The translations under genes and the position numbers were made by a program. Shown piece after piece: positions 50,140 through 58,961 of a stretch of 64,000 bases of DNA. Under the pieces are notes generated by a model. It did not search any database. It saw only the letters and a list, made by a program, of their open reading frames with translations, and had not been told where the DNA came from. Positions within the stretch are counted from its first letter, which is position 1; every line of letters starts with the position of its first letter. This stretch comes from JAXDLW01 sp050998755 (lineage in GTDB: Bacteria; Chloroflexota; Dormibacteria; DASZGP01), in NCBI GenBank assembly GCA_050998755.1, contig JBPCPW010000099.1:31095-95094 (forward strand). The letters run 5' to 3'.

Positions 50140-52359
50140 ATGAGCGAGTATTTCGAGGAACTCAAGTCCCCGAATCCAACCGCGTCGACTCCACTTCGCG
50201 AGCCCGGCAGCGGCCCAAACTGGGTCGATACCGGGCCCCCGGCACCGAGATCGACGCGGCGACCGCGCCAGGCGGGGCCGCCGAGGGCGGCCTACGCCCG
50301 CGGTTCGCACCTGCCGGTCTCACGCCGCAGTCGCATCCTCCTCGCATCGCTCGCCGCGGTCGTGATGCTGGTGATCGGCACCTCGATCTGGGCCAGTGCC
50401 AGGCTGAGCAACCTGCCGAACCCCGGGACGGCACCGGTGCTCGCCCGCTCGGTGGTGTTCTATGACGCTCGGGGCAACGTTCTCGCTGAACACAACCCGC
50501 AGGGGCAGTTCCACGTCATCCAGCGCCTGGCGGAGATGGGCAAATGGGCTCCCCTGGCGACAGTGGGGGCGGAGGACCGTTCCTTCTACCAGCACGGAGC
50601 CCTTGACCCTTTCGGAGTGGCCCGCGCGGTGATCGTCGACACGCTGGCCCGCAAGCCGCTGCAGGGTGGCAGCACCATCAGCCAGCAACTGGTCAAGATC
50701 ACCGTGCTGCAGTCGGACAAGACCTTCAGCCGAAAGCTGAAGGAGGCGATCATCGCCAATCAGCTGGAGCACAAGTACTCCAAGGACCAGATTCTTGAGA
50801 TGTACATGAACCGGCTCTATTACGGGCACGGGGCGTACGGCATCGGGTCGGCGACCAAGACGTACTTCGGCCAGGCCAAGCAGACCAAAGACCTCTCGAT
50901 CGGCCAGGCGGCCTTCCTTGCCGGCATGATCCAGGCGCCCAGCGGCAACGATCCGCAGGTTCACTTTGACCGCGCCCGCGGGCGCCAGATGTACGTGCTG
51001 GGGGAGATGGTGAAGGCCGGATTCATCAAGCCGAACGAGGCCACGGCGGCGGCCGCCGAGGACATCCAGAAGGAGTTGGTGTATGACACCAGCTACCGCG
51101 AGTCCAGGGCGCCGCACTTCATCAACTACGTGATCTCCAAGCTGGAGGGCCAGTTCGGCGCTGACGCCATGCAGCAGGGCGGCCTGTCGGTGTACACCTC
51201 GCTCAACCCCGACCTGCAGTCGCTGGCCGAGCAGTCGGTCGCCAGGGGAACCAAGGCGATGGCAGGGATGGGAGTCAACAATGGCGACCTGCTGGCCGCT
51301 CGTCCCTCAACCGGCGAGATATTGGCATGGGTGGGTTCGGCCGACTACGCCAACCAGAACATCGGTGGCCAGTTCGATGTCATCCGCTCGCCCCGGCAAC
51401 CGGGCTCGTCGTTCAAGCCGTATGCATACGAGGCGGCGCTGAAAGACAAGAAGATAACCCTCAGCACCTGCCTGCAGGATCAGCCCTACACCTACCCCGG
51501 CACCAATACGCCGGTGCACGACTTCGACAACAGCTACCAGGGCCCAATGACCGCCCGCGATGCCCTGGTCCTGTCGCGCAACGTGCCGGCGGTCGAGGTG
51601 GCCCAGAGGGAGGGCATCGGCAACGTCATCAGCCTCGCGGACGCCATGGGCATCCGTTCCGCGCTGCCTCCCTACCTGTCGACGTCAATCGGCGCCGGCG
51701 AAATCACCATGCTCGACCACCTGCAGGGTTACCAGGTCTTTGCCAACGAGGGCCGCAAGATGCCCCTGCTCAGCATCCTCAAGGTCACCGACAGCAACGG
51801 GAACGTGTTGTTCCAGGCCACGCCGGGGAAACAGGACAACCAGAAACAGGTTCTGACGACGGCCGAGGCGTACCTGATGACGGATACCCTCAAGGCCTAC
51901 CAGAGCCAGTGGAGCCTCGGCTGGCAGCGGCAGATGGCCGGGAAGTCCGGGACCACCGGCGGCTCGGCCCTGGGGATTCACTCCGACGCGTGGATGATGG
52001 CCTACAACCGCGACATCGTGGTGGGGGCCTGGGCCGGCAACACCGGTGCCGACGGGCGCTCCAGCACCATGAGCGCTTTCGGCGTGAACACTGGCGAGAC
52101 CACCCTCGCCAGCTTCATCAACGGCTTGCCGGCGGACCTCAACCACTGGTATCAGAAGCCCACCGACCTGGTCCAGAAGGGCAGTGAGATCTACCTCCCC
52201 GGGACCGAGAACCTTCACCAGGCATGCACCGCCGCGCCGCCGCCCGGGGGCAACCCGGGCAATGGGGGAGGCGGAGGCGACCACAAGAAGAAGAAGGGTG
52301 GCGACAACAATCCTCCCCCGCCACCGCCCGATAACGGCGGCGGTGGAGGTGGCGACTGA
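50140..52359 (+). CDS. Class A penicillin-binding protein (transglycosylase/transpeptidase)
   Basis: A 739-residue bifunctional peptidoglycan synthase. Residues 1-55 are a Pro-rich cytoplasmic tail; a single membrane segment follows (ILLASLAAVVMLVIGTSIW). The GT51 domain has the catalytic Glu145 in EDRSFYQHGALDP and GGSTISQQLVK. The transpeptidase domain has Ser423 in SSFK, SRN in LSRNVPAVE and KSGTT at Lys602. The C-terminal end is a low-complexity Gly/Lys/Pro tail. It makes and cross-links glycan strands at the outer face of the cytoplasmic membrane. It follows the carboxypeptidase gene. The start is ten bases after TAGATT. No PASTA domain is seen. Confidence 0.96.
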   Translation: MSEYFEELKSPNPTASTPLREPGSGPNWVDTGPPAPRSTRRPRQAGPPRAAYARGSHLPVSRRSRILLASLAAVVMLVIGTSIWASARLSNLPNPGTAPVLARSVVFYDARGNVLAEHNPQGQFHVIQRLAEMGKWAPLATVGAEDRSFYQHGALDPFGVARAVIVDTLARKPLQGGSTISQQLVKITVLQSDKTFSRKLKEAIIANQLEHKYSKDQILEMYMNRLYYGHGAYGIGSATKTYFGQAKQTKDLSIGQAAFLAGMIQAPSGNDPQVHFDRARGRQMYVLGEMVKAGFIKPNEATAAAAEDIQKELVYDTSYRESRAPHFINYVISKLEGQFGADAMQQGGLSVYTSLNPDLQSLAEQSVARGTKAMAGMGVNNGDLLAARPSTGEILAWVGSADYANQNIGGQFDVIRSPRQPGSSFKPYAYEAALKDKKITLSTCLQDQPYTYPGTNTPVHDFDNSYQGPMTARDALVLSRNVPAVEVAQREGIGNVISLADAMGIRSALPPYLSTSIGAGEITMLDHLQGYQVFANEGRKMPLLSILKVTDSNGNVLFQATPGKQDNQKQVLTTAEAYLMTDTLKAYQSQWSLGWQRQMAGKSGTTGGSALGIHSDAWMMAYNRDIVVGAWAGNTGADGRSSTMSAFGVNTGETTLASFINGLPADLNHWYQKPTDLVQKGSEIYLPGTENLHQACTAAPPPGGNPGNGGGGGDHKKKKGGDNNPPPPPPDNGGGGGGD

Positions 52360-52364
52360 CGAGG

Positions 52365-52385
52365 TTGTCCACAGGCACCTGTGGA
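52365..52385. promoter_or_regulatory. Perfect inverted repeat containing a DnaA-box-like sequence
   Basis: TCCACAGG and CCTGTGGA form an 8-bp perfect inverted repeat at 52368-52385 with a 2-base spacer, just after the PBP stop. The left part reads TTGTCCACA (52365-52373), which matches the DnaA box of high-GC Gram-positives. It may be an operator or terminator-like stem (no T-run), and a lone box is not an origin. Confidence 0.35.
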
Positions 52386-52437
52386 ACATGTGCAGACCCT
52401 GGTATCAGCTTCCCTGTGAGCACCGGCCGCTGCTTGC

Positions 52438-52443
52438 TAGGCT
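52438..52443 (+). promoter_or_regulatory. Putative -10 element for the SDR gene
   Basis: TAGGCT, six bases before GTG 52450; no ribosome-binding site is seen. Confidence 0.4.
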
Positions 52444-52449
52444 GACCAG

Positions 52450-53265
52450 GTGCCAAGAACAGTCCTGACGACAGGCGCCAACTCCGGGATCGGGCTGGCG
52501 ACGGTGATCGAGGTTGCCCGCAAGGGCTTCCACTCCGTCGGCGGAGTGCGCTCCGAGGCCAAGGCCCGCGTGGTGCGCGAGGCGGCCAAGGATGCCGGGG
52601 TGACCGTCGAAACCGTGATCCTCGACGTCGACAACGCGACCAACTGCCGCGCTGTGATCAACGACCTCAAGCCGTTCGGGCTGGTGAACAATGCCGGCTT
52701 CCCGGCCACCGGGGCGGTGGAGGACGTGCCCGACAAGGAGGTCCGCGAGGTCCTGGAAACCATGGTGGTGGCGCCGATCCGGCTGGCTCGCCTGGCTCTG
52801 CCCCACATGCGCGAGGCCGGCGAGGGCCGGGTGATCAATATGTCGTCGATCTACGGCCTGACCACCACCCCGCTATCGGGCTGGTACCAGGCTTGCAAGC
52901 ATGCGCTGGAGGGGGTCTCCGACGCCCTGCGCATGGAGGTCGCGGCTGACGGCATAAGGGTGATCCTGGTCGAGCCCGGAGGCTTCAAGACGGGGATCTG
53001 GGAGCAGAACGATGCCGCACTCGCGCAGCGCCGGGACTCCCGCTACAAGAAGGCCTACGAGCGCCTCAGCACCGGAACCCAGGTCTCCCAGCCGCTGATG
53101 GGCAATCCCCGTACGGTGGCCAAAGTCGTGGTCAAGGCGCTAACCGGGAGTAACCCCAACGCGCGATACCTGGTCGGCTATGACGCCATGATGCTGGCGT
53201 TGATGGACCGCGTGACGCCAACGGCGGTCAAGGACCGCGTCTCGCGGCTGACGCTGGGGCTCTAA
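52450..53265 (+). CDS. Short-chain dehydrogenase/reductase
   Basis: A 271-residue classical SDR oxidoreductase. The NAD(P)-binding motif TGANSGIGLATV is at residues 7-18, NNAG is near 79, the catalytic Ser lies in MSSIYG, and the Tyr-Lys pair in YQACKHA. The fold is typical. The start is GTG 52450. Basic residues after the second strand (VRSEAKAR) suggest NADP preference, but this is not certain. Substrate unknown; it lies between the cell-wall genes and the Fic gene without an obvious partner. A C-terminal extension DRVTPTAVKDRVSRL is common in the group annotated SDR family. Confidence 0.9.
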   Translation: MPRTVLTTGANSGIGLATVIEVARKGFHSVGGVRSEAKARVVREAAKDAGVTVETVILDVDNATNCRAVINDLKPFGLVNNAGFPATGAVEDVPDKEVREVLETMVVAPIRLARLALPHMREAGEGRVINMSSIYGLTTTPLSGWYQACKHALEGVSDALRMEVAADGIRVILVEPGGFKTGIWEQNDAALAQRRDSRYKKAYERLSTGTQVSQPLMGNPRTVAKVVVKALTGSNPNARYLVGYDAMMLALMDRVTPTAVKDRVSRLTLGL

Positions 53266-53458
53266 GATGTACAGCTTCCGAGACAAGGCGACAGCGAAGA
53301 CGCCACAGCCGGGGCCCTGACGCCCCTGGCGCAACCCCCGGCGGCGGACGGGGCCGAGCGGTTGGCGACGACCCCCGATGAAGTTGGACTAGCAAGGTCA
53401 CCGCGCTCAGTTTCAAATAGCTGCCCTGGATGCACCCTGGCGGGGTTCTCCGTGACTA

Positions 53459-53531
53459 ATCCTTGGGGTCGTCTGCGCGAAACCCAAGGATCGGGAATAT
53501 CCTTGGAATTCATGGCAGCTGAGCCAAGGAT
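53459..53531 (+). promoter_or_regulatory. Fic-gene operator: four alternating ATCCTTGG half-sites around the -10 and start codon
   Basis: ATCCTTGG occurs at 53459-53466 and 53499-53506, and its reverse complement CCAAGGAT at 53484-53491 and 53524-53531. Each forward/reverse pair has a 17-base spacer and the two pairs are offset by exactly 40 bases, about four helical turns. The third half-site overlaps TATCCT (53498-53503), a putative -10 eight bases before ATG 53512; the fourth lies just inside the gene. This is strongly suggestive of autoregulation by a dimeric DNA-binding protein, most simply the Fic protein's own winged helix. Confidence 0.65.
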
Positions 53532-54756
53532 CCCCTGGGGTCGCTTCGTCGAGCGCCTGCGGCCGGCGAACCCGACCGGTATGAGCAAGGCCGACCGGAC
53601 ACCGCTGAAGTATCGGGCCTTCGTCCCGGATCGGATCGCGGATACCGAGTTCGTATTCTCGGGCTCGCTGGCGACCACCATGGGGGAGGCGGAGCGGCGG
53701 ATTGGAGCGCTCCAGGGAACGGCCCCGCCTGCCGGACTCGAGCAGCTGGCGCGACAACTGCTGCGCGCGGAGAGTGTCGCGAGCTCGCGGATCGAAGGCC
53801 TGGTTATGTCGCACAAGCGGATCTCGTTGGCTCTGTTCGACCCCGGGGTCGCGGACGCCACCGCCGTCTCCATTGTCGGCAACATCCGGGCGATGGAGGA
53901 AGCGGTACGGATCGGTAGCGCAGGCCGGGCGATCGGCGTGGACGACCTGGTCGAGATGCACCGCGCGCTCCTCAGCAGTACCCGGGACAAGTATCTTGCC
54001 GGGGTGGTACGTCAGGAGCAGAACTGGATCGGGGCTTCGAGCCTGGCCAGGGCGAAGTTCATCCCGCCGCCGGCGGAGGAGGTGGCGGGTCTGCTGGGAG
54101 ATCTGTGCAGGTTCGTCAACCGCCTGGACGTGCCGCCGATCGCCCAGGCGGCGATCGCCCATTCCCAGTACGAAACAATCCACCCCCACCTCGACGGCAA
54201 CGGCCGGGTTGGGCGGTGCCTGATCCACGTGGTGCTGCGGCGCCGTGGCCTAACGCCTAGGTACGTGCCGCCGGTGAGCCTGGTGTTGGCGACCGAGGCG
54301 GACCGCTACGTCGCCGGGCTAGGGGAGTACCGGCGGGGCGACTTCGAGAGCTGGTGCGACCTCTTCACCAGCGCCGCCGGCGCCGCCGCGGAACACGCTG
54401 TCGAGCTCGGCGAGCAGATGGCGCAGGCCCAGCAACGCTGGTTGGAGCGCCTCCCGACGCGGCCGCGGAGGGACTCGGCCACCGCACGATTGCTAGACAT
54501 CCTGCCCGGCCACCCAGTGATCGACGGGGCGACTGTGGCCAAGCTCCTGGACGTCTCGGACGAGGCCGCGAGGATCGCGCTGAACAACCTCGAGGCGGCC
54601 GGGATCCTCAAGGAGTCGACCAGCCGTCGCTGGGGCCGGGCATATGCGGCAACAGAGGTGTTCGAGATGCTCGACGGATTTGAGAACACTCTGGCCACTC
54701 CCGCGGCGGCGGAGGCGGCGGTGCGTCCTGCGCCGACCGTCCGTCGGCTTCTCTAG
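53512..54756 (+). CDS. Class II Fic AMP-transferase with C-terminal winged helix
   Basis: A 414-residue Fic-domain protein. An N-terminal Fic_N-like region leads to the inhibitory helix motif S-x-x-x-E-G at Ser91-Glu95, placing it in class II (N-terminal inhibitory helix). The Fic core is HPHLDGNGRVGR, starting at His224, with all catalytic residues present, so it should transfer AMP or a related moiety to a target hydroxyl. The C-terminal domain (~330-400) is a winged helix (ATVAKLLDVSDEAARIALNNLEAAG), which may bind the operator at 53459-53531. The start ATG 53512 follows TATCCT by eight bases; ATG 53581 is an alternative. Such proteins are regulatory or toxin-like. Confidence 0.93.
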   Translation: MAAEPRIPWGRFVERLRPANPTGMSKADRTPLKYRAFVPDRIADTEFVFSGSLATTMGEAERRIGALQGTAPPAGLEQLARQLLRAESVASSRIEGLVMSHKRISLALFDPGVADATAVSIVGNIRAMEEAVRIGSAGRAIGVDDLVEMHRALLSSTRDKYLAGVVRQEQNWIGASSLARAKFIPPPAEEVAGLLGDLCRFVNRLDVPPIAQAAIAHSQYETIHPHLDGNGRVGRCLIHVVLRRRGLTPRYVPPVSLVLATEADRYVAGLGEYRRGDFESWCDLFTSAAGAAAEHAVELGEQMAQAQQRWLERLPTRPRRDSATARLLDILPGHPVIDGATVAKLLDVSDEAARIALNNLEAAGILKESTSRRWGRAYAATEVFEMLDGFENTLATPAAAEAAVRPAPTVRRLL

Positions 54757-54761
54757 CCAAG

Positions 54762-54914
54762 CTAACTCGTCCTCGTCCGTCGGAGCCGGCGGACCGCATA
54801 TGTGACCAGGAGAACCAGGACAAGGGGAGGCCCCACAAAGAGCAGGAGGTAGAGCAGCACCAGGCCCGCGCTGGTGCCAACGATGGTCGCCCACGCCGCG
54901 GTGCACTCGACCAG
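54762..54914 (-). CDS. Possible small membrane protein
   Basis: On the minus strand an open frame encodes a hydrophobic segment IVGTSAGLVLLYLLLFVGPP followed by LVLVLLVTYAVRRLRRTRTS and a stop at 54762. Upstream the frame stays open to about 55000 (containing VACARHASVTTRVSGHTDLL), but no ATG, GTG or TTG is available; the CTG at 54914 is the only near-cognate start listed. The hydrophobic-then-basic pattern looks protein-like. Start and reality are unsure. It occupies the 284-base gap between the Fic and hydrolase genes, in which I see nothing else. Confidence 0.3.
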   Translation of the reverse strand: MVECTAAWATIVGTSAGLVLLYLLLFVGPPLVLVLLVTYAVRRLRRTRTS

Positions 54915-55040
54915 CGTGCCCTCGTGGCGAGGAAGGAGGTCTGTGTGGCCGCTGACCCGGGTCGTTACGCTGGCATGCCTGGCACAAGCGACAGTCTGGC
55001 CCTCTAGGGACGCGCGCTGTCCTCAAGATCCCGTAAAAAG

Positions 55041-55904
55041 CTACGAAGAGATCGGTTTCTCCAGCCAGCCGTCGATGTCCATGAACACCTGCTCGCGGTC
55101 GATGTCGTTGAAGGTCTCGTGGTACGCGCCGTCATAGCGCTTGACCTCGTGCGGCCCGGTGGAACGGCGCTCGAACTCATCCGCGACCCGCGGCGAAACC
55201 AGCCGGTCGCCGGTGCCCTGGATCACCAGTAACGGGACCTTGAGCTCCTCGATCCGCGCCAGGGCGTTGGGGGCGGCGGAGTTGTAGACCTCGTGGTAGA
55301 AGCGGGTGCTGATGGCCTGGGTCACCAACGGGTCGTCCTTGTTGGCCGCCACCACCGCCTCGTCGCGTGACACCGTGCCGGGGTCGAAGCCGGCGTTCAG
55401 GCTGACCCTGGGGAGGATCGAGGACAGCGTCCTGCCCATCAACTCCTTCCACTTCGGTGGCTCGTAGGTCAGGATCAGCGCGGGGGCGGACAGGATAAGC
55501 CGGTCCATCCGCTGCGGATGGTCGATGGCGAAGAGCATGGCCAGGATCCCTCCAGTCGAGTGCCCGAACACCACGCGTTCAAGCCCCGGCTCGGTCTCAG
55601 TGGCCAGCGTCAAAAAGGCGTCGAAGTCCTCGCCCAGCTCACGGTAGGCCATGACGTGACCGCGCTGGCCGGGGCTCTTGCCGTTGCCTCTCTGGTCGTA
55701 GCTGTAGACCGCCGCGCCGCGGCGCGCCAGGTGGTCCACCAGGAAGGGGATGCGCCCGGAATGGTCGGCGAAGCCGTGGATGGTGACGACCAGGCGCTGG
55801 GGCGGCACCGCCGGGTCCCGCCGCGACACGTAGTGAAGGTCGAGGCCGTCGCTGGTCTTGAACGTTCCCACGCGCTCCTCGAGCGCGTTCACCGACTGGG
55901 TCAT
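55041..55904 (-). CDS. Alpha/beta hydrolase, monoacylglycerol-lipase-like
   Basis: A 287-residue serine hydrolase of the Hydrolase_4 family. It has VVTIHGFADHSGR (oxyanion region), the lysophospholipase-type DQRGNGKSPGQRGH loop, the nucleophile elbow GHSTGG, and a late GTGDRLVSP (Asp) and HETFND (His). This suits cleavage of monoacylglycerols or similar esters in the cytoplasm. The ATG 55904 has GGAGGG five bases upstream. It is 26 bases downstream of the VirB4-like gene on the same strand, so cotranscription is likely, though no functional link is known. The longer upstream open frame is antisense-like and discarded. Confidence 0.9.
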   Translation of the reverse strand: MTQSVNALEERVGTFKTSDGLDLHYVSRRDPAVPPQRLVVTIHGFADHSGRIPFLVDHLARRGAAVYSYDQRGNGKSPGQRGHVMAYRELGEDFDAFLTLATETEPGLERVVFGHSTGGILAMLFAIDHPQRMDRLILSAPALILTYEPPKWKELMGRTLSSILPRVSLNAGFDPGTVSRDEAVVAANKDDPLVTQAISTRFYHEVYNSAAPNALARIEELKVPLLVIQGTGDRLVSPRVADEFERRSTGPHEVKRYDGAYHETFNDIDREQVFMDIDGWLEKPISS

Positions 55905-55930
55905 CTGGTCCCTCCTGCAGCGCAGGAAGT

Positions 55931-58108
55931 TTACGGCCGCACGGCGCCGGCCATCTCCAGCTGAAACGGGTTGGCCGCCACGCGCACCCGGTGGCGTCGG
56001 TCCCCGGCAAGCAGCAGGAAGTCGCCGCGCTGAGCGGTGGCCAGGAACTCCACCTGGCTTTCGGTAAGGCCCAGGGCGCGCTGCAGGCGCTGCGCCTCGG
56101 CCTGCCGCTGGGCGCCCAGGAAGAGGGTCGCCGGGTTGGTGGCCAGGACCAGTCCCTGGTCCGAGGCCAGCAGGTCGCCGGCGTTCTGCGTCACCAGGCA
56201 GAGCGAGCCCTGGTACTTCCTGACGCGACGGGCGAGGCGCACCAGGAAGCGACGCACCAGCGGGTACTCGAAGACCAGCCCGACCTCGTCGAAGAGCAGG
56301 CGTCGCCGCCGCGGCGCCGAGCGAACCCGAGCCCAGATCCACTGGGCGATGAGGAAATAGGCAACGGGCAGAACCTCCTCCTTGAGGTCCCGGAGGCTGA
56401 AGACGACAAACTCGGCGTCGAGGGCGACGTTGGTGGGGCGCGCGAAGAGGTCTCCCATCGGGCCCTCGGTCCAGCGCCGCAGACCGCGCGCCACGCGCGG
56501 CGCCGCACCGTCAGCCACCAGCCGCGCACGAAGGTCCATCAGCGTCTGCCCGGCAGAGCCCAGCAGCTCCCGCAGCACCAGGTCGAGGTCAACGCGCTCG
56601 TCGTTGGACAGCGCACCGCACATCGTTCCCAGGAGGTCGAGCAGGTCGGACACCTGGTCACCCACGGGGTCGCGCTCGGCAACCGCCGAGAGGGCGGCGT
56701 CAAGCACGTTGATGCTGGTACCCGCGCCCAGCGCCAGGTCGACCCATTGCCCCCCGACCGCCCGGCACACCTCGCCGTACTCGGCCTCCGGGTCGATCAC
56801 GAAGCCTCCGATGCCGGCCTCGTGGTCGGAGAGCAGCAGGCCCTTCATCAGGAAGGTCTTGCCGGCGCCGGAGTGGCCGAATATGCCCAGATTGGCGTTG
56901 CTGAACCGCGCCTCGTCCCAGGTGTCCAGCAGCACCGGTGAGCCCCCGCGCCGGCGGCGCCCGATGAATGCTCCTGCGGGCTGCTGCAGCTCATCCCAGA
57001 GCCACGGGTAGAGCGTCGCCACAACGCCACCGGGGAGAAGGCGGTCGTCACCCATCGGGTCCTCCCCCACCGGCAGGGTGGCGACGCGCGCGGGCGCCAT
57101 CTCGAAGGTCGCCGGCAGCAGCCTCAGCATCGACCTTGACGCGCGGTCCTGGAGGGCCTCGGTGGCCGCCTCCAGCTCGTACGTGTTGGTCGCCTCGAGG
57201 GTGACGTAGACCCCGATCGAGTAAACGTGCTGCTGGTTGCTGGCCACCTCGCGGCGCAGACCGATGGCCTCCGGAAGCCCGGCCTCGACCATGGGATCAC
57301 CGACGGCATGCGACGCCAGGTCGCTGAGGCGCGCGGCCTGGAGGTCGCGGATCCTGGAGCTCAGGACGCGAAGAGCGCTGCCGGCGGGGACCCGGAAACC
57401 GTGGAGCGCAAAGTCGTACGTGGCGGGTGTCTCCAGCAGGGCGCTGAGCCAGCCGGGCTCGAGGTCCAGGCCAGGGTAGGCGTCGAGGACAAAGCTGCGG
57501 CTGAGCACGTCGTCGATACGGAGAACGCCGGCGGCCTCCTGCCAATCCGTCTCGACCCCCCTGCTGATGCAGCCGGGCAGGCCCTGGTCCAGGAAGCGGT
57601 CGAGGGCCCGGCCCTCAAGCAGCTGCGGATCCAGTCCCATCAGGCCAAGCGTGCGCGCTGCCGATTCGGCCTCCGCTCTCACCGTGCGCGACGGGTCCTG
57701 CATTGGGAACCGGGCCGCGCTGCGAAGGGGACTCCAGCGCGCCGCCAGGCGCGCCGCCACCGGCTGGGAGTCACTCACCACCAGCGCCACCTGTCGCCGA
57801 AAGGTGGGCTGCCCCGGCGCCGCGGCCAGGAAATCGGCAACCCGAGCCCGGGTCGATGCGACTCCTCCCGCCGGACGGCTGCTGACGTGGAGCTGGAACC
57901 GTCCCTCGAGACCCGCCAGCAATTGCTCGAACATCAATACCTGGCGATGCCGGGTTTCGGGAGCCGCCTCGACCAGGTCGAACGTCCCGGTGGTCAGCAC
58001 GCAGTGTCGATTGACACCGTTGGTGGTGAACAGTCCCGGTTCGTCGTCACGCTGCAGGGTGAGCCGAAGCGGCGACCGGGCCGCGTGCCGCAGCCGGGGC
58101 TGGACCAT
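55931..58108 (-). CDS. VirB4/TraC-like AAA ATPase (orphan)
   Basis: A 725-residue ATPase of the type IV secretion VirB4 class. The N-terminal half is a mixed domain. Walker A GHSGAGKT is at 411-418, after SNANLGIFG; Walker B is RRRLLFDEVGLVFE, and a final CLVTQNAGDLLAS matches the helicase-like motif of VirB4/HerA ATPases. No membrane segment is seen. In a conjugation or secretion system it would energise substrate transfer, but no VirD4, VirB6, VirB8 or relaxase lies nearby. The ATG has GGGAGGG upstream. It lies between the hydrolase and anti-sigma genes. Could also power a non-conjugative export or DNA-processing role. Confidence 0.85.
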   Translation of the reverse strand: MVQPRLRHAARSPLRLTLQRDDEPGLFTTNGVNRHCVLTTGTFDLVEAAPETRHRQVLMFEQLLAGLEGRFQLHVSSRPAGGVASTRARVADFLAAAPGQPTFRRQVALVVSDSQPVAARLAARWSPLRSAARFPMQDPSRTVRAEAESAARTLGLMGLDPQLLEGRALDRFLDQGLPGCISRGVETDWQEAAGVLRIDDVLSRSFVLDAYPGLDLEPGWLSALLETPATYDFALHGFRVPAGSALRVLSSRIRDLQAARLSDLASHAVGDPMVEAGLPEAIGLRREVASNQQHVYSIGVYVTLEATNTYELEAATEALQDRASRSMLRLLPATFEMAPARVATLPVGEDPMGDDRLLPGGVVATLYPWLWDELQQPAGAFIGRRRRGGSPVLLDTWDEARFSNANLGIFGHSGAGKTFLMKGLLLSDHEAGIGGFVIDPEAEYGEVCRAVGGQWVDLALGAGTSINVLDAALSAVAERDPVGDQVSDLLDLLGTMCGALSNDERVDLDLVLRELLGSAGQTLMDLRARLVADGAAPRVARGLRRWTEGPMGDLFARPTNVALDAEFVVFSLRDLKEEVLPVAYFLIAQWIWARVRSAPRRRRLLFDEVGLVFEYPLVRRFLVRLARRVRKYQGSLCLVTQNAGDLLASDQGLVLATNPATLFLGAQRQAEAQRLQRALGLTESQVEFLATAQRGDFLLLAGDRRHRVRVAANPFQLEMAGAVRP

Positions 58109-58244
58109 GCAACCCTCCCGTGGGAGGCCGGCACCACACCGGACTCCGAACCGTCAGTGGTAGTGCGGCGTGCCGTCCCCCCACACGTCCGGCCCGCCGC
58201 TGGTGTATCGTCTCGCGGCTACGAGGACATCCGGGGGACAGTGG

Positions 58245-58961
58245 CTACTGGACGGCCGACATCGCCCGCGCCAGCCCGGTCTCATCGGGGGCGACGATCA
58301 CCATTCCGCTGTTGCCATGCCCCACCACGCCCACGGCACGGCCGTCCATCATCCGCGTCTCCGACATCGGCCAACCTGGCGGCGGCGGCCCGCCCAGTTC
58401 GGTGACCTCGGTCTGCCCCATCACGCCGGAGTACACGAAGGTGGCTGCCTGCGCTCCATCGACTGACCAACCGCGCACACCGGTCAGCGACGCGCCTTCC
58501 ACGGTTGGCGGTGTCACTTCGCCCAGACCGTGTGCGGCCGTCCAGCCCGCCACCACCCGCGGATCCGACGTGGCCATCGACGGCGGGCTGCCGTAGGCAT
58601 GTGCCGCGGCGGCCATCAGCGTCTCCGCGTTCTGCGCCGGATGACCGCCACCGTGGCGTCCCAGGGAGAGGACGCCGGCAGTAGCGACCAGGACAGCTGC
58701 GGCCGCAATGCCCGCGACCAGGGCCGGCGCAGGAAGGAGCCGCTGCCACCGACGGCGCGCTACGCGCGCGGCCAGCGGCTGCTCCTCTGCCGCTTCGGCA
58801 GCCAGCGCGCCGGCCAGGCCGAGGTTGACCTCACGCTGCCACCTCACCTCGACGGCACACACCGAACAGGACCGGATGTGGGCCAGAGACTCCGCAGGCA
58901 CCAGGTCGAGCTCACCGTCCGCGACCGCACCGGTGTACTGCAGCGCCGCCTCGTGGATCAC
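58245..58961 (-). CDS. Anti-sigma factor with zinc-finger (ZAS) domain
   Basis: A 238-residue membrane protein. The cytoplasmic ZAS motif HxxxCxxC is His28, Cys32, Cys35 (HIRSCSVC). One membrane segment follows (LVAGIAAAAVLVATAGVL), then an extracytoplasmic domain (~120-238) that includes VRGWSVDGAQAATFVY and ends LARAMSAVQ. It should bind and hold the sigma factor encoded directly upstream, releasing it on a surface or redox signal. The GTG start overlaps the sigma stop by four bases (GTGA). The external domain is unassigned. Confidence 0.88.
   Translation of the reverse strand: MIHEAALQYTGAVADGELDLVPAESLAHIRSCSVCAVEVRWQREVNLGLAGALAAEAAEEQPLAARVARRRWQRLLPAPALVAGIAAAAVLVATAGVLSLGRHGGGHPAQNAETLMAAAAHAYGSPPSMATSDPRVVAGWTAAHGLGEVTPPTVEGASLTGVRGWSVDGAQAATFVYSGVMGQTEVTELGGPPPPGWPMSETRMMDGRAVGVVGHGNSGMVIVAPDETGLARAMSAVQ

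Noticed and set aside
52250..52359. Gly/Pro/Lys-rich repeats at the end of the PBP gene as a separate repeat element
   Set aside because: Low-complexity coding tail in frame, common in class A PBPs; no flanking repeats or element features.
53267..53320. A 17-codon frame starting ATG after the SDR gene
   Set aside because: Too short, no ribosome-binding site, no coding evidence.
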